DNA of 64,000 nucleotides, from assembly GCA_001599815.1 (NCBI GenBank), contig BCIA01000002.1, positions 3,879,626-3,943,625 of the forward strand, in the 5' to 3' direction. A program made the translations under genes and the position numbers. The notes below the pieces were generated by a model. It had not been told where the DNA came from and searched no databases. It was given only the letters and a program-made list of their open reading frames with translations. Below, in pieces: positions 22,395 to 32,458 of this stretch (positions are counted from its first letter, which is position 1; the number at the start of each line of letters is the position of its first letter). Origin of the DNA: Furcasterigmium furcatum (Eukaryota; Ascomycota; Sordariomycetes; Glomerellales; Plectosphaerellaceae).

Positions 22395-23123
22395 CTAATT
22401 GCCAGTCCACACCGAGTGGGCGCCGACAGATGTGAATGGGTACTCCTGGGCGCCGTAGATGAAGAACCTCAGGGCGGGGTCCTCCGAATCATACAGCCCC
22501 GGAATAGAGACCAAGGGCCCGGGGGAGCCGCCGCCGTTGCCAGTCACCTCGACCTGGGCGCAGGTGAAATAGAACTCGGTGTCTCCGGACTGCGCGCCGT
22601 GGAGCGCAATGTGCTCCATGCGGACGAGATACTGCCCGGGAGGGGTGTTTGCGGGGAGTGTGAACTCGGTCACGGCCTCGTCCCAGGAGCACCAGTCGGT
22701 GTCCTGGAGGGGGAACTGGGGCCCGCAGATGATGTCTTCGTACACCTTGAACCAGCCGCCGTCGCCCTCGTAGTCGCGGACGTCGCCCGGAGCGAGGGAC
22801 ATGTGGATGGTGGAGGGCCCGGGGTGGAGGATCTCGCCGTTGTTCCAGAGCTTGAAGCCGATGCGGGCGCCGGGGGCGACGGTGGCCACGCCGGTGTTGC
22901 CAGCGTTCTGGAACGAGCCGGCGTTGCAGCGGAAGTCGTTGGTGGGCCCGACGAGGAACTCCTTATGGGGTTGGATGTTGTTGGAGTTCTGTCGAATGAA
23001 CTCCCAGTCGGCAGACTCGTTGCCGTCGATGATAAGCTTGCTGTAGACGTAGTGGGCATTGGCGGTGGTGGCTAGCATGGCGCAGATGGCAGTCGTTGCC
23101 AGGGCTTTCAGGGCGGAAGGCAT
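22395..23123 (-). CDS. AA9 lytic polysaccharide monooxygenase with altered active-site motif
   Basis: A single exon of 242 residues. A signal peptide (MPSALKALATTAICAMLATTANA) ends exactly before HYVYSKLII, so His becomes residue 1 of the mature enzyme and forms half of the copper histidine brace. The second brace His is in WNNGEILHPGPSTIHMS. The C-terminal active-site segment reads RMEHIALHGAQ then SGDTEFYFTCAQVEV. AA9 enzymes normally show H-x8-Q-x-(F/Y) here; this protein has one residue fewer and Glu instead of Gln. Disulfide candidates are at FRCNAGS, IICGPQ, DWCSWD and FTCAQ. There is no CBM1 and no C-terminal anchor. It should cleave beta-1,4-glucans oxidatively outside the cell. The start was chosen because the longer upstream frame would bury the signal peptide. 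Confidence 0.92.
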   Translation of the reverse strand: MPSALKALATTAICAMLATTANAHYVYSKLIIDGNESADWEFIRQNSNNIQPHKEFLVGPTNDFRCNAGSFQNAGNTGVATVAPGARIGFKLWNNGEILHPGPSTIHMSLAPGDVRDYEGDGGWFKVYEDIICGPQFPLQDTDWCSWDEAVTEFTLPANTPPGQYLVRMEHIALHGAQSGDTEFYFTCAQVEVTGNGGGSPGPLVSIPGLYDSEDPALRFFIYGAQEYPFTSVGAHSVWTGN

Positions 23124-23284
23124 CTTGGGTTGATGGGATAGGAGTAGTTCAGGTTTGTTGAGGGGCTGGCAGGGGTTCAAAAAGTGAAGGACTGAAGGTA
23201 GAGTTGGAGTTGTACTCGTCCAGACGAAGTGATTGTCGATGTTGCTGCTTGGGAGCATTGTTGAATGGGGTCGCTGAGCCCGGT

Positions 23285-23294
23285 GGTATTTATA
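23285..23294 (-). promoter_or_regulatory. Probable TATA box of the AA9 LPMO gene
   Basis: Read on the minus strand, this is TATAAATACC, about 160 bases upstream of the LPMO start codon. The distance leaves room for a 5' UTR of ordinary fungal length. Confidence 0.45.
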
Positions 23295-24017
23295 TTCAAG
23301 CGTCGTCACACTCAGAGACTCGCCGAGACCAGGAGCAACATGTCCAACCAGGGTCAAAATCCACGGGAGGTGCCTGTCAGTACCTGAGGGAGGAAGTCAC
23401 TAGGCGTCTTTGGCAACGTTCTCTCGCGTTGACGACCTTGGCAGAAGCCAAGGGTTTCGTCTTAATAAAGACGGGAAAGTCTGCGACCTGGATGGACCCT
23501 GTCGTTGAGGATCTCCAGCGAACATGAGTGCCCATGATTGGGCCGCATGTACATTTGTCTTCGACGCTGATGACCCAATACCCAGGCTCGTCGATCTACG
23601 GAAGACGGAGGGCCAGGGGGTGACCAGGTCTGGTTACAGATCGGCTTTTGGTCTTGGCCTTGTATATGGACCCCGGAAAATAAGGCCCTTTCGGCAGTGA
23701 TGGTCATTGATGGGGAACCCCGAAAATTGCAGTGAAATGCCGAGGAGTTTTGCGGTGCATCCGCGACTCTGGGCGGTCTTTTCTGCTGACCAGTTCCTGT
23801 GTCATCTCCTTTTGTGTCTATCTGCGACTGATCGACATGGAGCTCATCAATCCTCCATCATCACTTTCCAGACATGTCCGGATGACGTGCTCTCTGACCA
23901 GAGAGAACTGTTGATTTAATTTGAATGATAATTATAGAAGACTGCGTGTTGAAACCCATACCAAGAACACCTATATGAGCAAGTAGAAACATAGTTGCAC
24001 CAAGAAGAACCTTCAAG
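23295..24017. other. Intergenic, no gene seen
   Basis: Upstream DNA of the LPMO plus the 3' flank of the acidic-tail protein. Frames of 60-107 codons show no coding character. Confidence 0.5.
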
Positions 24018-25217
24018 TCAACCTATCTCGCCGTGTCTGCGCTTGACCCCAACTCGCATGAAGATGTCCGCGTCTGGGAACCGGAAGTAACTGTCAAAGT
24101 CGAAATTGTCGTCGTTCTCGTCATACTCGTCGTCGTCGTTGTCGTTGCCATCTTCATCATCGTCCTCGTCGCCATCTCCCCCTTCATCCGCCGAACCGGT
24201 GTCTCCATCCTCCTCATTTCCAACCCAGATGCTGGGCGCCGAAGTCCGCGCCATCGGCCGCTCATCCCTCAAGTGACACGCGAGCTCACTCTCCTTGAAC
24301 ACCTGATCCCTCCCTTCCTGTCTCGCAGTAGGGCTCACCTGCCCCCCTCGCCACTTCACCACCTCCTCCGGCCGAAAGGCCACAGTCAGGACATAGTAGT
24401 CGATCCTCCTCGCCTCCGCGTCCGCCTCGTCGCGAACCCATCGCTGTTCCTGCCAGACGCTCGAGCCGCTCCACCTAGTGACCTCGTGGCTCTTCCCGCT
24501 CGCGTCCGCCAGCAGCACGACGCCGTCCGCGCGGCGGAAGAACCAGCGCGCCGCCATCATGGCCGCGATCTTGTCGACCTGCCCCTTCTTCCTCTCCAGC
24601 GACTCGAGCTCGATGCGGAACTCCTGCACCGAGGCGGGCATGTCCCTGCACACCTGCTCGATCCACCTGCTCTCGAAGCGCAGCGGCTCGTCGTCCTCCC
24701 ACCACCACCAGTCCGTGTGGCGGATCGTCAGCGTCAGGATCCGCGGGCGGAGGAAGGGCGTCCGCAGCAGCGCCGCGAGGCTGCCCTCCTCAAGGCTCCA
24801 CATCTGCGCGAACACCCGGAGGCGGTCGATCTGGACGTTGTCCTCGCCCTGGAGCTCGGCGATCTGTTTCAGGGTCCCGCGCAGCCCGTGGTGGTAGTGC
24901 CTGCGGTACTCGGGCGGCGCCCTCTCGGCGTGCGTGAGCCAGTGCGTCTGCTCCCGCAGGAGGAAGGGCAGGTGCCAGCATTCTCGGTAGATGGCGCGGC
25001 AGGTTCGCAGCAGCGTGGTGTCGCTCTTGCGGGGGGCGAAGTATGAGGGCCTGGCGTAGAGGGTCTGGGCCTCGTACTTTGCGTCCGGGTCGGGGTAGTC
25101 GGTGAGTGCGTAGGCGAAGATCTCATTCCGGATCTCTGCTGGCAGGACGGTGAAGAGAGGCGACTCCCGTTGGAGGTTCGTCGCCCCCTCCAGGAGCTGG
25201 CGATGGATCTCATTCAT
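24018..25217 (-). CDS. F-box-like fungal protein of unknown function with acidic tail
   Basis: A single exon of 399 residues starting MNEIHRQLLEGATNLQRES. An F-box-like beginning (LFTVLPAEIRNEIFAYAL, residues 22-39) is followed by LLRTCRAIYRECWHLPFLL. This layout is common in fungal proteins that start with LPxEIRxxIYxxAL and have no known biochemical role. The middle carries a Trp/Asp run (HTDWWWWEDDE) and is otherwise unremarkable. About 40 residues near the C-terminus are almost purely Asp, Glu and Asn (from EEDGDTGSADEGG to NDDNFDFD), followed by a short aromatic tail. There is no signal peptide or membrane segment. The acidic run suggests nuclear or chromatin-associated binding, but this is only inference. 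Confidence 0.72.
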   Translation of the reverse strand: MNEIHRQLLEGATNLQRESPLFTVLPAEIRNEIFAYALTDYPDPDAKYEAQTLYARPSYFAPRKSDTTLLRTCRAIYRECWHLPFLLREQTHWLTHAERAPPEYRRHYHHGLRGTLKQIAELQGEDNVQIDRLRVFAQMWSLEEGSLAALLRTPFLRPRILTLTIRHTDWWWWEDDEPLRFESRWIEQVCRDMPASVQEFRIELESLERKKGQVDKIAAMMAARWFFRRADGVVLLADASGKSHEVTRWSGSSVWQEQRWVRDEADAEARRIDYYVLTVAFRPEEVVKWRGGQVSPTARQEGRDQVFKESELACHLRDERPMARTSAPSIWVGNEEDGDTGSADEGGDGDEDDDEDGNDNDDDEYDENDDNFDFDSYFRFPDADIFMRVGVKRRHGEIG

Positions 25218-25881
25218 TGTGCGTGTGATTGAAAGCTGGTGTTCTCCATGAGATGGAATTGAAAATAGTGAAGCATGGATGAGGAATAGAAGCGGATGCT
25301 GAACAAGAACGTAAATATACCTTCACATCGTGTTGGTTGAAGGACAAGTTGAATTGGCGAGACAGGCAGCAGTGCGGGGCAGCAGCCTCAATGAGATGTG
25401 ATGACCCGTTGCGCAGCCCGTCGTTACACAGGCGGTGCTCAAGGCAATGTAACGGGTACGGGTGTGAACATCAGGGGTCAGTTCCGACCCTGGGAGTTCT
25501 GCCTGCTGCTTGATGTACCCCAAGAGTTCCAAGACGAAGGCCTGGACACGCCGTTGGGGAAATGAGGCGACATCCAGTTCGGCGCGGTGAGCCGCCAATA
25601 TCCAGCGGCACCTTCCATGTCTTGTGATAAACGAGCGGGAAGATGGCACACATCGCAGGCTGCAAAACAACCGACAGAAAGAAGTACAGAAGTCATGTCC
25701 CTGATGATATTTACGATCCAATGCTCGCTGGTATCTATCGACTCTCGGCAGAAATACATCATGTACAATGCCCCAAAATGCCATAATTACAGAGTGTGCG
25801 GACATGTACGCCATCCAAAATTCTAAATGCAACGCTTACAATGGGAAAAGAAGATCTAAAAGACCGTGTGCGCCTCCCCGC
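25218..25881. other. Intergenic, no gene seen
   Basis: Promoter side of the F-box-like gene and 3' side of the S41-type peptidase. Three overlapping minus-strand frames at 25323-25832 look like chance frames. Confidence 0.5.
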
Positions 25882-28204
25882 TTAGACGAGGAGCATCAGC
25901 GCAGCCGCCAGCAGCGTCACGAGCGACGCGATGCCGACGCGCACACTCGGCGCCGCGCTGTCATCATCGTCCTGAGTTCCGCCGTTCCTGCCGCCGCCGC
26001 CGCCGCCGCCGCTGGAGTTCTCCGGCGGGTCGCCGGTGGGCGGGCGGTCCGAGACGTCGCCCGGGCCGGCAATCCAGGTGAGGTTGGCGACGTAGTCTTG
26101 CGAGAACGCGGGGACGGCCTGGGCCAGGGTGTTGTCGTCGTTCGCGGTGGAGCCGGCGACGCAGGCGGCGCCGTTCCACTCGACGTTCGCGACGGCCTCC
26201 CAGAGGGAGGTCATGTTGGTGAGGGTCTCCCAGGTGTAGAAGAGCTTGCAGTTCGCGGCCTCGTAGACGAACTGGGCGGGGGTGCCGTCGGGGTCGTTGT
26301 GGAGGTGGACGTTGGCGGTGTTAATGACGAAGGAAGCCGCCGGGGGCCCGGCGAGGGGCGGGTGCGTGTAGAAGGGGGCGGCGTCAAGGGAGCTGGGGGG
26401 CGAGCGGTAGTTGGCGACACTGTTGAAGACGCTCTGAGCCGTGGACAGCGGCATGACGGGGCCGCCCTTGGTGCCACCGATGGCTTGCATCGGGGCCTCG
26501 ATGGGACGCCCGCCCATGGCAACGGTGTTGATGCCGAGGAGGCGGCTCATGAGGCCGACGGCCATGGCGCAGGCGGAGGCGCAGTAACCGTCGGTGACGA
26601 TGACGGTGTTGTTCGGGTCGAAGTAGGGAGGGTGCAGGGCCTCGCTGAACTGCTCCGGCAGCGCGGTGAGGCCGACGAGGTAGGCAGGCTGGAACAGCTG
26701 GGTGAAGTCGTCGCCGAGGATCTCTTCCAGGTCGTAGAAGTCCTCCCAGGACGAGAAGGCCCTCAGGTCATCATCCAGCTGTCCCCGGGGATCGTACGGG
26801 AAAAAGTTGCTGATGTCGATGCCGCCCCTATCGGCATTGGAGCCGATCCAGTCCAGGACCTCGGTGGCGCGCGCCCTCATGTGAAGGAACAGGTTCGACT
26901 CGGGGAAGAGGACGTTGTAGAGGCCGACGAGGTTGCCGATGGTGCCGCCGCCGTTGCCCTGGAAGTCGATGATGAGGCGCTCGGCGCCGGCACTTGAGCT
27001 CGCTGACACGAACTGGTTGACGACCTGGGTGAACTCGGCGATATCCTCCATGACCTCGGCGCTGGGATCGTTCGACATGAAGCTCTTCACGGCGATGACG
27101 GCGGTGTTGGCGAGAACAGGCTCGTCGGAATCGAAGAGATAGGCACTCAGGTAATTGTCGGAGTGCTTCAGGAAGGGCTCGGGGTAGCCCATGAGATCGG
27201 GAAGCGACCCAACGTTGCCCCTGGCCTCGACGAGGGGGTCGGACTGAGGGCTTCCATCCCGTCCCGGGATCTCGAAGCGTTGATGAACGCCCAGGCCGGA
27301 TGTGATGCCGCTCCAGTCGCCCTGGAGAATGGCATAGTTCTGGACGGACAGCTCCGTTCCGTTCGTGAAGACGAGGTCGCTCACGTCGTTCAGGTTGCTA
27401 TGGTAGAATCGAAGCGGCCTCCTCGTTGCGCCGATGTTCTCGAGCGGTGCGCTCCAGAGCTGCATGTTGTAGCTGGCGTCCGGGTCCTGGCTCGCGGCGT
27501 TGTCTACGGCGCGCTGCTCGATCCAGTTGGCGATGGGCACGCCGTCGAAAGACTCCACGGGGGAAGGATCGTAATTTGACGTGACGCCGGCGATGTAGTC
27601 CTGGAAGACGTAGATCTGGGGAAGGCTGGTTCCGTCCTCCGAGATGGAGATGAAGAGCACCGGCGTCTCGAACTGGACGACGTTGATGAGGGACGGCTGG
27701 AAGTTGAGATGTCCCTCGCGCGACTTGACGTTGATCAGGCGGTAGAGGTCCACGATGAAGTCGTACTGGTTGTCGTATTCGTCGTTCTGCAGCATCCGCG
27801 TCATATTCCTGAATCCTCCCAAAATGTCCACACCCGGGAACATGTAGCCCGCGGGGGGATCGGCCAGGATGCCGACTGTGCTCTGGAACTCCATGTAAGG
27901 TGTCAGCCACGCCAGGAGAGCGGCATCTCGTTCGGCATCAAGCGGGATCGATCGCAGGCATGCGTAGGCTTCGGACGGGACGACAAAAGGCAGATCTGGG
28001 AGTAGCCGGGTTAGCCGGTTAAAGAGAAAGTAGCGGGATCGGATTTCTCTCACTTCTGCTACTGGTGTTCTCATACACCGCGGACAGCTGGGCGCAGGCA
28101 TTGTTGCTGCCGCCGCCGTTCTGGCGCTTCGATGTCCAAGGCACGGCGCCAGCGACCTGCAACAACGCGCTCGTCGCCAAGATGAAGCTCTTCGAACCGA
28201 CCAT
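25882..28204 (-). CDS. Secreted, probably GPI-anchored S41-type serine peptidase-like protein
   Basis: Two exons, 28204-28054 and 27995-25882, are joined over a 58-bp GTGAGA...CAG intron to give 754 residues. The N-terminus MVGSKSFILATSALLQVAGA is a signal peptide. The long middle part lacks repeats. The C-terminal half resembles fungal S41/CPAF-like peptidases: AERLIIDFQGNGGGTIGN (oxyanion-type Gly loop) and VIVTDGYCASACAMAV, where the Ser after YCA is the candidate nucleophile. Near the end come a low-complexity SSGGGGGGGRNGG linker and a hydrophobic tail VGIASLVTLLAAALMLLV with no charged residues after it, which is typical of a GPI attachment signal. A cell-surface enzyme is expected. Earlier ATG or GTG codons in the long frame were rejected because they would precede the signal peptide. 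Confidence 0.82.
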
Positions 28205-30441
28205 GGTGAAGTGACTGGCGACTCGAGGAACCGCCGGTCTGAAGCTGCAAGAAAACACACGAGAATGGGAAAAGAAAGACGGTCACTGAGCAAGACCGAG
28301 ACCCAGGACAGGGCCGGGGGGTGCCATGAAGCGCGACGCAATCCTTTTGTAATCCCATCACGGAAATCGGCCCAGGGGGTCACCGGTCAGCTCTGGCTGG
28401 GGCATCTGGAGGCTGCCGTGTGGCTCAGACCCTGGTCAAAGTCGCCGCCGTGGGTGTGACATCCCGGTCAGCGACATCCTGGACTCCAAAATCAACGAGC
28501 AAATGTCCCTCGCCAAGGCTGCTAGGGCTGTACGGGGGTGGATCGTCAGCTGCGAGATCCATCCGGCCTTTGTCCACTGGCGCGCGATGGTGCCTGACGG
28601 GGAGTGCGGTGTGCTGCGTAACGAGGAGTTCGCGATGAGAAGCGCATGAGGATCGCTGACCAGGATGTGTGGTTGCGTGAGACATGCTCTACAAGGAGGA
28701 GTGAGGCTCGCTGTGGTGGCTCGCGGTTTGGCCTCCTGAAGGATGGAGATGAACCGAACGGCGGGAGCACTTGGAGCAGTGTTGAGCGACCCAGACTTGG
28801 CCGGACTGTTGGACGTTGCGAGGTTGCGACGAAAAGCAAATGATGTGGCTTAGCAGACGTCAATGTCCCCGAGATGGACGGCATTGTCGAGCCAGACCGC
28901 CTGGCAATCGGGGTCATCTGGCTCTCTTGGTTCTCTGCGGCGACATCATCTCGCAGAGCTCGCCTGAAAAGAGCGCTGGGCTCAGCCGTACCGCCGCCAG
29001 CCGCCGCCGCAGGAGCCAGGCCGGCACTGCTGAGCCGTCTGCTACTTCTGGGCGAAGCGGGTTTCTAGATCTGTCCGTGGACGAGGCGACCTTTGTCTCG
29101 TCTCGGGAGTCGGACGGGCCCGATTGGTTCCCTCGCCCCTGGGCTTCCATCGGTGGCGCCAGTGCCAGCGGGCTCTTCTTTTCTTTACCACGCGGGCGAT
29201 CGGGGATGTCTTGAATAGGCGACTCGTGCAGCGAGAGTACGCGGCGAGGCAGCCTCTTTGTCCGTGGTCTCTGGGAGGGCCGAGCGCGTTTCCCGAGACC
29301 TGGGACGATCCTGTAAACGTCCGAAGTCTGCGTTGTTCGTCCGGACAGTGACAGGCGCTGAGGAGCACCCGGGTAGCTGGCCAGGCACACTCCATGAGAC
29401 CAGCAGACGGATTGGATGATGGATGGAGACAGAAGAGAATCCGGCCCAGAGCAGTCGGGAGGACGGAGACATTTTAGTGGGCGCATGACACGCCAAGGTC
29501 CATTTTTAGTGCTGGCCGGGTGCGCTTGCCCCAAAGGAGTCAAGACCAAGGCGAAATGCCCCTGAACCAGGCCTCCTGCCCTACCAAAGGCCCTCGCCAA
29601 TTCTCTCAGTTCCCTCTTCAACACTACAGGCGCCTGATTCAAATCGGATGCTGTGGCTGCCGTTGAAGCCGATGCTGTTCGTGGCACCTCACGTTCGACA
29701 TCCGTGTGGCGTTCTTCAATCGCATTCAGGTTGCCGACTCGCTCAGCCACCACAACGGTGCTCGCAGTCCGTCTCCTCCCAGATTCACGATTTATCCTCC
29801 TCAGCTGGGCGAAGCGGCTTTGCGCCGTCTTTCTGTCCGACAGACCGGAAGGCCGCTGCTCCTGATGCCCGCTCAACAGGCAACACAGGACCCTGTCGCC
29901 TATTGACGAATACCACAAGTCAGCTGACGCGGGCGTCCGTGGATTGGACCGCATCTCGACGCGGATCAAGCGGCACGTCTGCCCCAACGTCCACGCATCC
30001 AAGGGATAACTAGACCGGCCCCGACATCGTCCCGGGAGTGACATGTTTGTCCTAATTATGCTTAATTCGACCTCTTCGGAGCCTGTGCTCGAAATCGGCA
30101 GCAAGATCCGAGGAAGCATTGGATGGAGCCCGGCCTCGATGGCCTCCAACCCGCTCGGCCAGGATGGACACAGCCCAGTGCGACAAGAAGCCACGCGGCC
30201 CGGAAACTTTTTTCCTTCTCAAATTCACTTGATCAAACTATGCTGGTTCTCGTATCTACATCTGACTTTTCGACAGAGCCTGCCAGCTAGGATGGACAGA
30301 CAGGTCTCATCTCCCAAGGAGCGACCACGGCCAGCCGGGCCACGAAATCGAATCCCTTCCAAAAGAATCGGCCTCATTCGAGAAAAGAACGACCACTACA
30401 CCGACACGCAGCTAGGGCCGAGGTCGGCCCCTACCATGGAT
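28205..30441. other. Gene-poor region with one long ORF of unknown status
   Basis: No recognisable gene. The minus strand has an open frame of 426 codons at 28914-30194. Its first codon is GTG, its first ATG is near 30121, and its product is Arg/Ser/Pro-rich without motifs, so I treat it as unproven. Other frames on both strands are shorter and mutually overlapping. Confidence 0.4.
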
Positions 30442-31562
30442 CTAGCAAATGTTCCTGGCACCGTTGCCGGAAAGGCTCCAGTTGGTGTTCGTGCCACAGG
30501 GAGACTCGCGGACGGGGGTGTTGTTGACCTATTTTCAGCTGTCAGCGTCTCTTCTTCTCGTAACACTCTGCTCAAGCCACCTACCGTCAGAGTGATCCAG
30601 ATGTCACGGTTGTTGGGGAACTCAGAGCGAGCAGCAAGACGAACTTCGCCACCGCCGTTGACGGTGCCGCCCCGGATGGAGACATTATAGCAGTTCTCGA
30701 TCAGGATGGCATTGTTGCCGTTGTTGGCGAGGTCGACGGTCCCGATGACGACACCGCCGGACTGGGACACGCAGAAGATACCGCGGCCGCCACCGCGGGA
30801 GATGACGCGGTCGATCCAGACGTTGGTGTTGTAGTTGCCGTTCGGGTTCTGCCCGTTGTTGTTCGCCATGCGAAGCGTGGCATAGCCGGTTCCGGTCGCG
30901 ACGTTGTTCCCGTCGACGAGACCGACCCACGCGTTGCGGGTGTTCTGGAGCAGCAGTCCAGATTCGCCGACGTTGCGCGCGATCACCTGGTTGATGTTCA
31001 GGCCGTCGATGTTCCAGATCTCCACGCCGTGGCTGCCGGCGCCGGAAACGTTGATCGTGTCCATGCGGACGTTGGTGTTGGCCGCCGCGTCGCGGTCGAA
31101 GCGGATGCCGAGGCCGGTGTTGAGGTTCAGGTTGATCCTTCCGAGGACGAGGTCGCGCGTTCCATGGAAGCGCAGGCCGAAGTAGGGACCTCCGGTCATG
31201 GTGAGGAACGGGATCTGAACGCCCTGAGTGTTGAGGGACTCAATGGCGCCGCGGCCGTTCCTCCAGCCGACGTTGATCGTGCCGCATCCCTCGAAGATCT
31301 TGCCGCTGCTGATGGAGATGGTGTTGGCACCAATGGAACCCGAGGCCATGACCGACACACGCTGACCACTGCCGATAGAGTCCACGGCAGCTTGGATGGC
31401 AGCGCGGTAGTCGGAGCCGCTGTAGACGGTACTCGAGCCTCTGGTGGCCGTGAAGGAGCTGCCAGAGCCAGTGACCCTCGCATGGGGCGTGCCGGAGCCG
31501 CACTGCCCATGAACGAGGGAGACAAGTGCAAGCACTGCCGTGAGGATAAAGAAACGAAGCAT
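30442..31562 (-). CDS. Secreted parallel beta-helix protein (pectin-lyase fold / GH28-like)
   Basis: Two exons, 31562-30585 and 30528-30442, are joined over a 56-bp GTAGGT...TAG intron to give 354 residues. The intron supplies the proper end TVNNTPVRESPCGTNTNWS rather than the read-through tail. The signal peptide is MLRFFILTAVLALVSLVHG. Mature protein starts QCGSGTPHARVTGSG. Stacked beta-helix turns are obvious, with repeated hydrophobic/Asn ladders: LRFHGTRDLVLGRINLNLNT, HGVEIWNIDGLNINQVIARN and NNAILIENCYNVSIRGGTVN. The fold is shared with polygalacturonases and pectate lyases. The GH28 catalytic set (NTD, DD, GHG, RIK) is not evident, so activity on pectin is uncertain. A TTATAAG lies about 90 bases upstream. 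It is secreted. Confidence 0.8.
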
Positions 31563-32458
31563 GTTGACCTCTTGAATGTGTGCCAAGATATTGGTTCAGG
31601 TTGGCAGCAATGGCGAGGTGAGAGGGCAGCCGAGACGAGGGGAGCAAGGTCTTCTTATAAGCCAACCGCCCTAAGAACAGAGTACAGGCTCCCTCGAGTA
31701 TTAAATTAACTCCATGGCTGTCGTATACGAGCAATGGCTCGGTATTACTTGCTCGGACAAAGTCACCCGCCCGCCCGCGCCTCCATGTTGCCAACACTAT
31801 GCGCCGCTCCCTTCATTTGTAGCCCAAGACTCGGGGCAGTAGGTAGCGAAGGCCGGACCGCAATTCTAGGCCTTCGGAAACCGGAGGTTTTACTCGATTA
31901 GCGCGCCAGACGGATCTCCCAGATATTTCCATCAACCAGGGGATCGCCGTGTAGATGAGCCGTGGCATCTACCCTCTACTCGACAACGGCCACAATATCG
32001 CTTTAGGGTGTCCTGCCGGGCACGATGGTACACTGCGGATGGAGAACCTCGATGTGATTGGGCAATTAATCTAAATCTTATGTCGACATCCTTCAGCGAA
32101 TTCCGACTCGGTCCCCAATACCCCGGAACCTGCAGAACCCCTTGAGACAATCGCGAGTGATTACCGACATGCCCCGCATAACCCTGGACCACACCGCGGG
32201 GAAAGCTGCTCCTCGTGGAACGTGTGGTGGTATTTCATCCCTCAGCCACAGGCTTTCCCTCGGAGTCGGATGACCGAGGTCGTCCTCCGTGACCAGAACG
32301 GCTTAGGGACCGGCCTTGGCGAGAATATGATGTATGTGATCTCAGATCGGTCTAGAACCGAGGCACCCTGGATCCTTCCGGCAGATCAGGCACAACCAAG
32401 ATACCGCCGTTGCTGGTATCCTCAGGGACTGGAGGAGTGTGACCCGTTGAGAACGAGG
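31563..32458. other. Intergenic, no gene seen
   Basis: Contains the promoter of the beta-helix gene (TTATAAG on the minus strand at about 31654-31660) and the 3' flank of the next gene. No frame with coding character. Confidence 0.5.

Noticed and set aside
22212..23075. 287-codon plus-strand frame
   Set aside because: Antisense shadow of the AA9 LPMO, which has a signal peptide and copper ligands.
25768..26997. 409-codon plus-strand frame rich in Arg, Gly and Val
   Set aside because: Antisense shadow of the S41-type peptidase gene.
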